Below are positions 25,342 through 25,751 of a stretch of 25,751 bases of DNA, piece after piece. The notes under the pieces were generated by a model. It was not told the origin of the DNA. It ran no database searches and was given only the letters and a program-made list of their open reading frames with translations. The first letter of the stretch is position 1; each line of letters begins with the position of its first letter. The DNA comes from WQTU01 sp031548835 (GTDB lineage Bacteria; Spirochaetota; Spirochaetia; CADAEX01): assembly GCA_031548835.1 (NCBI GenBank), contig JAVBQS010000229.1, positions 1 through 25,751 of the forward strand, given 5' to 3'. The position numbers were made by a program, and so were the translations under genes.

Positions 25342-25618
25342 TTAAGTATGTAATGAATTCATTTTGTCCAGATAAGTATTTTTGAGTCTGGTAACAGCCT
25401 TAAAAATATCATCTGTATATTTTTTAATAACATTACTGGCATTATCAGGTAAAAAATCGGGAGGTTTTAACAATTCATATACTTCTATAATTAAAAACTC
25501 TGGCAAATTTGAGCATAGTAGTTGGAGATGCCCATTTTTTTCCAGTTTCTATATCACTTAAAAAGTTTATAGAAATGTCAATAAACAAGTACAAAGTTAA
25601 AAGCCAAAGATAATTAAA
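25342..25618 (-). pseudogene. XRE-family helix-turn-helix regulator remnant, frameshifted
   Basis: The upstream part reads FIDISINFLSDIETGKKWAS and then PTTMLKFARVF, which matches helices 3-5 of an HTH_3/XRE domain. After an extra base in the T/A run near 25482-25488, the next frame reads IIEVYELLKPPDFLPDNASN and on to YLDKMNSLHT, ending at TAA 25344-25342. That tail (EVYELLKP, LPDNAS) is typical of small XRE regulators. The first helices and a start are missing, next to an IS-like end at 25619. It is the remains of a regulator and no longer functional. Confidence 0.65.
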
Positions 25619-25751
25619 GGGCACCTCTAAAAACTAGCAAAATAAATACTGTTTCTTCAAGTGCAAAGATTTTTATCGTATAAACACGTTTTCTCTTTTG
25701 TACCAAACTTTGGAGTGCCTGCTTCCTGCCTGGAAACAAGCCATGTACCCG
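25619..25751. mobile_element. possible end of an insertion sequence running off the window
   Basis: GGGCACCTCTAAAAACT (25619-25635) resembles the terminal inverted repeats of IS5-type elements, from memory. The sequence inside is open on the plus strand from after TAG (25634-25636) to the window end, and its last part, LYQTLECLLPAWKQAMYP, could be a transposase N-terminus that I do not recognise. A minus-strand frame is also open to 25615-25617. The other end and any transposase are beyond the window. Confidence 0.4.

Noticed and set aside
1..25751. CRISPR arrays, tRNA or rRNA genes
   Set aside because: No regularly spaced repeats, cloverleaf-like segments or rRNA stretches were seen on either strand by reading.

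Overview
The window is about 25.8 kb of AT-rich, gene-dense bacterial DNA. No rRNA or tRNA gene, CRISPR array or replication origin was seen, so the taxonomic guess rests on gene content. A Bacteroidota/spirochaete-type topoisomerase IV pair, a secreted protein with an NADase-type glycan-binding domain, a DUF1015 protein, a Prune-like DHH protein and an M6 secreted protease together suggest a low-GC spirochaete (Treponema-like). This is an inference, not a demonstrated assignment.

Left part (1-5296). A minus-strand pair encodes a secreted DUF6174 protein and an M6-family metalloprotease. The protease is cut by the window edge inside its HEFGH zinc motif. A minus-strand Prune/PPX1-like DHH phosphoesterase follows. 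Then comes a plus-strand operon: an EamA transporter, a histidine phosphatase (4-bp overlap) and a HEAT-repeat-like protein.

Middle (5297-13464). A methyl-accepting chemotaxis protein has a terminator-shaped hairpin in its leader. It converges on a lipoprotein alkyl sulfatase of the SdsA type, which is divergent from a YfbK-like von Willebrand A lipoprotein. Next is a decaying stretch: a secreted NADase-type glycan-binding protein gene broken by an in-frame stop and a frameshift, a hairpin resembling a transposon end, and a zinc-ribbon frame with no usual start codon.

Housekeeping core (13465-17192). parE and parC overlap by one base and form the topoisomerase IV operon.

Right part (17271-25751). 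Minus-strand genes follow: a SAM methyltransferase behind an iron-sulfur-flavoprotein-like reductase, RidA with a 25-codon remnant of a second ridA just downstream, a large hybrid histidine kinase (three PAS domains, HisKA, HATPase, two receivers) that looks less AT-rich than its surroundings, and a DUF1015 protein. A ferritin gene lies on the plus strand. The right edge is accessory DNA: a YefM-YoeB toxin-antitoxin pair with a palindromic operator over its promoter, a frameshifted remnant of an XRE regulator, and what looks like the end of an insertion sequence running out of the window.

I found no clear multi-gene system that is both complete and undescribed. The best leads are the coupled DUF6174/M6 protease pair with a hydrophobic insertion in the protease, the hairpin in the chemoreceptor leader, the collapsed ridA duplication and the decaying loci at 11.7-13.3 kb and 25.3-25.7 kb.
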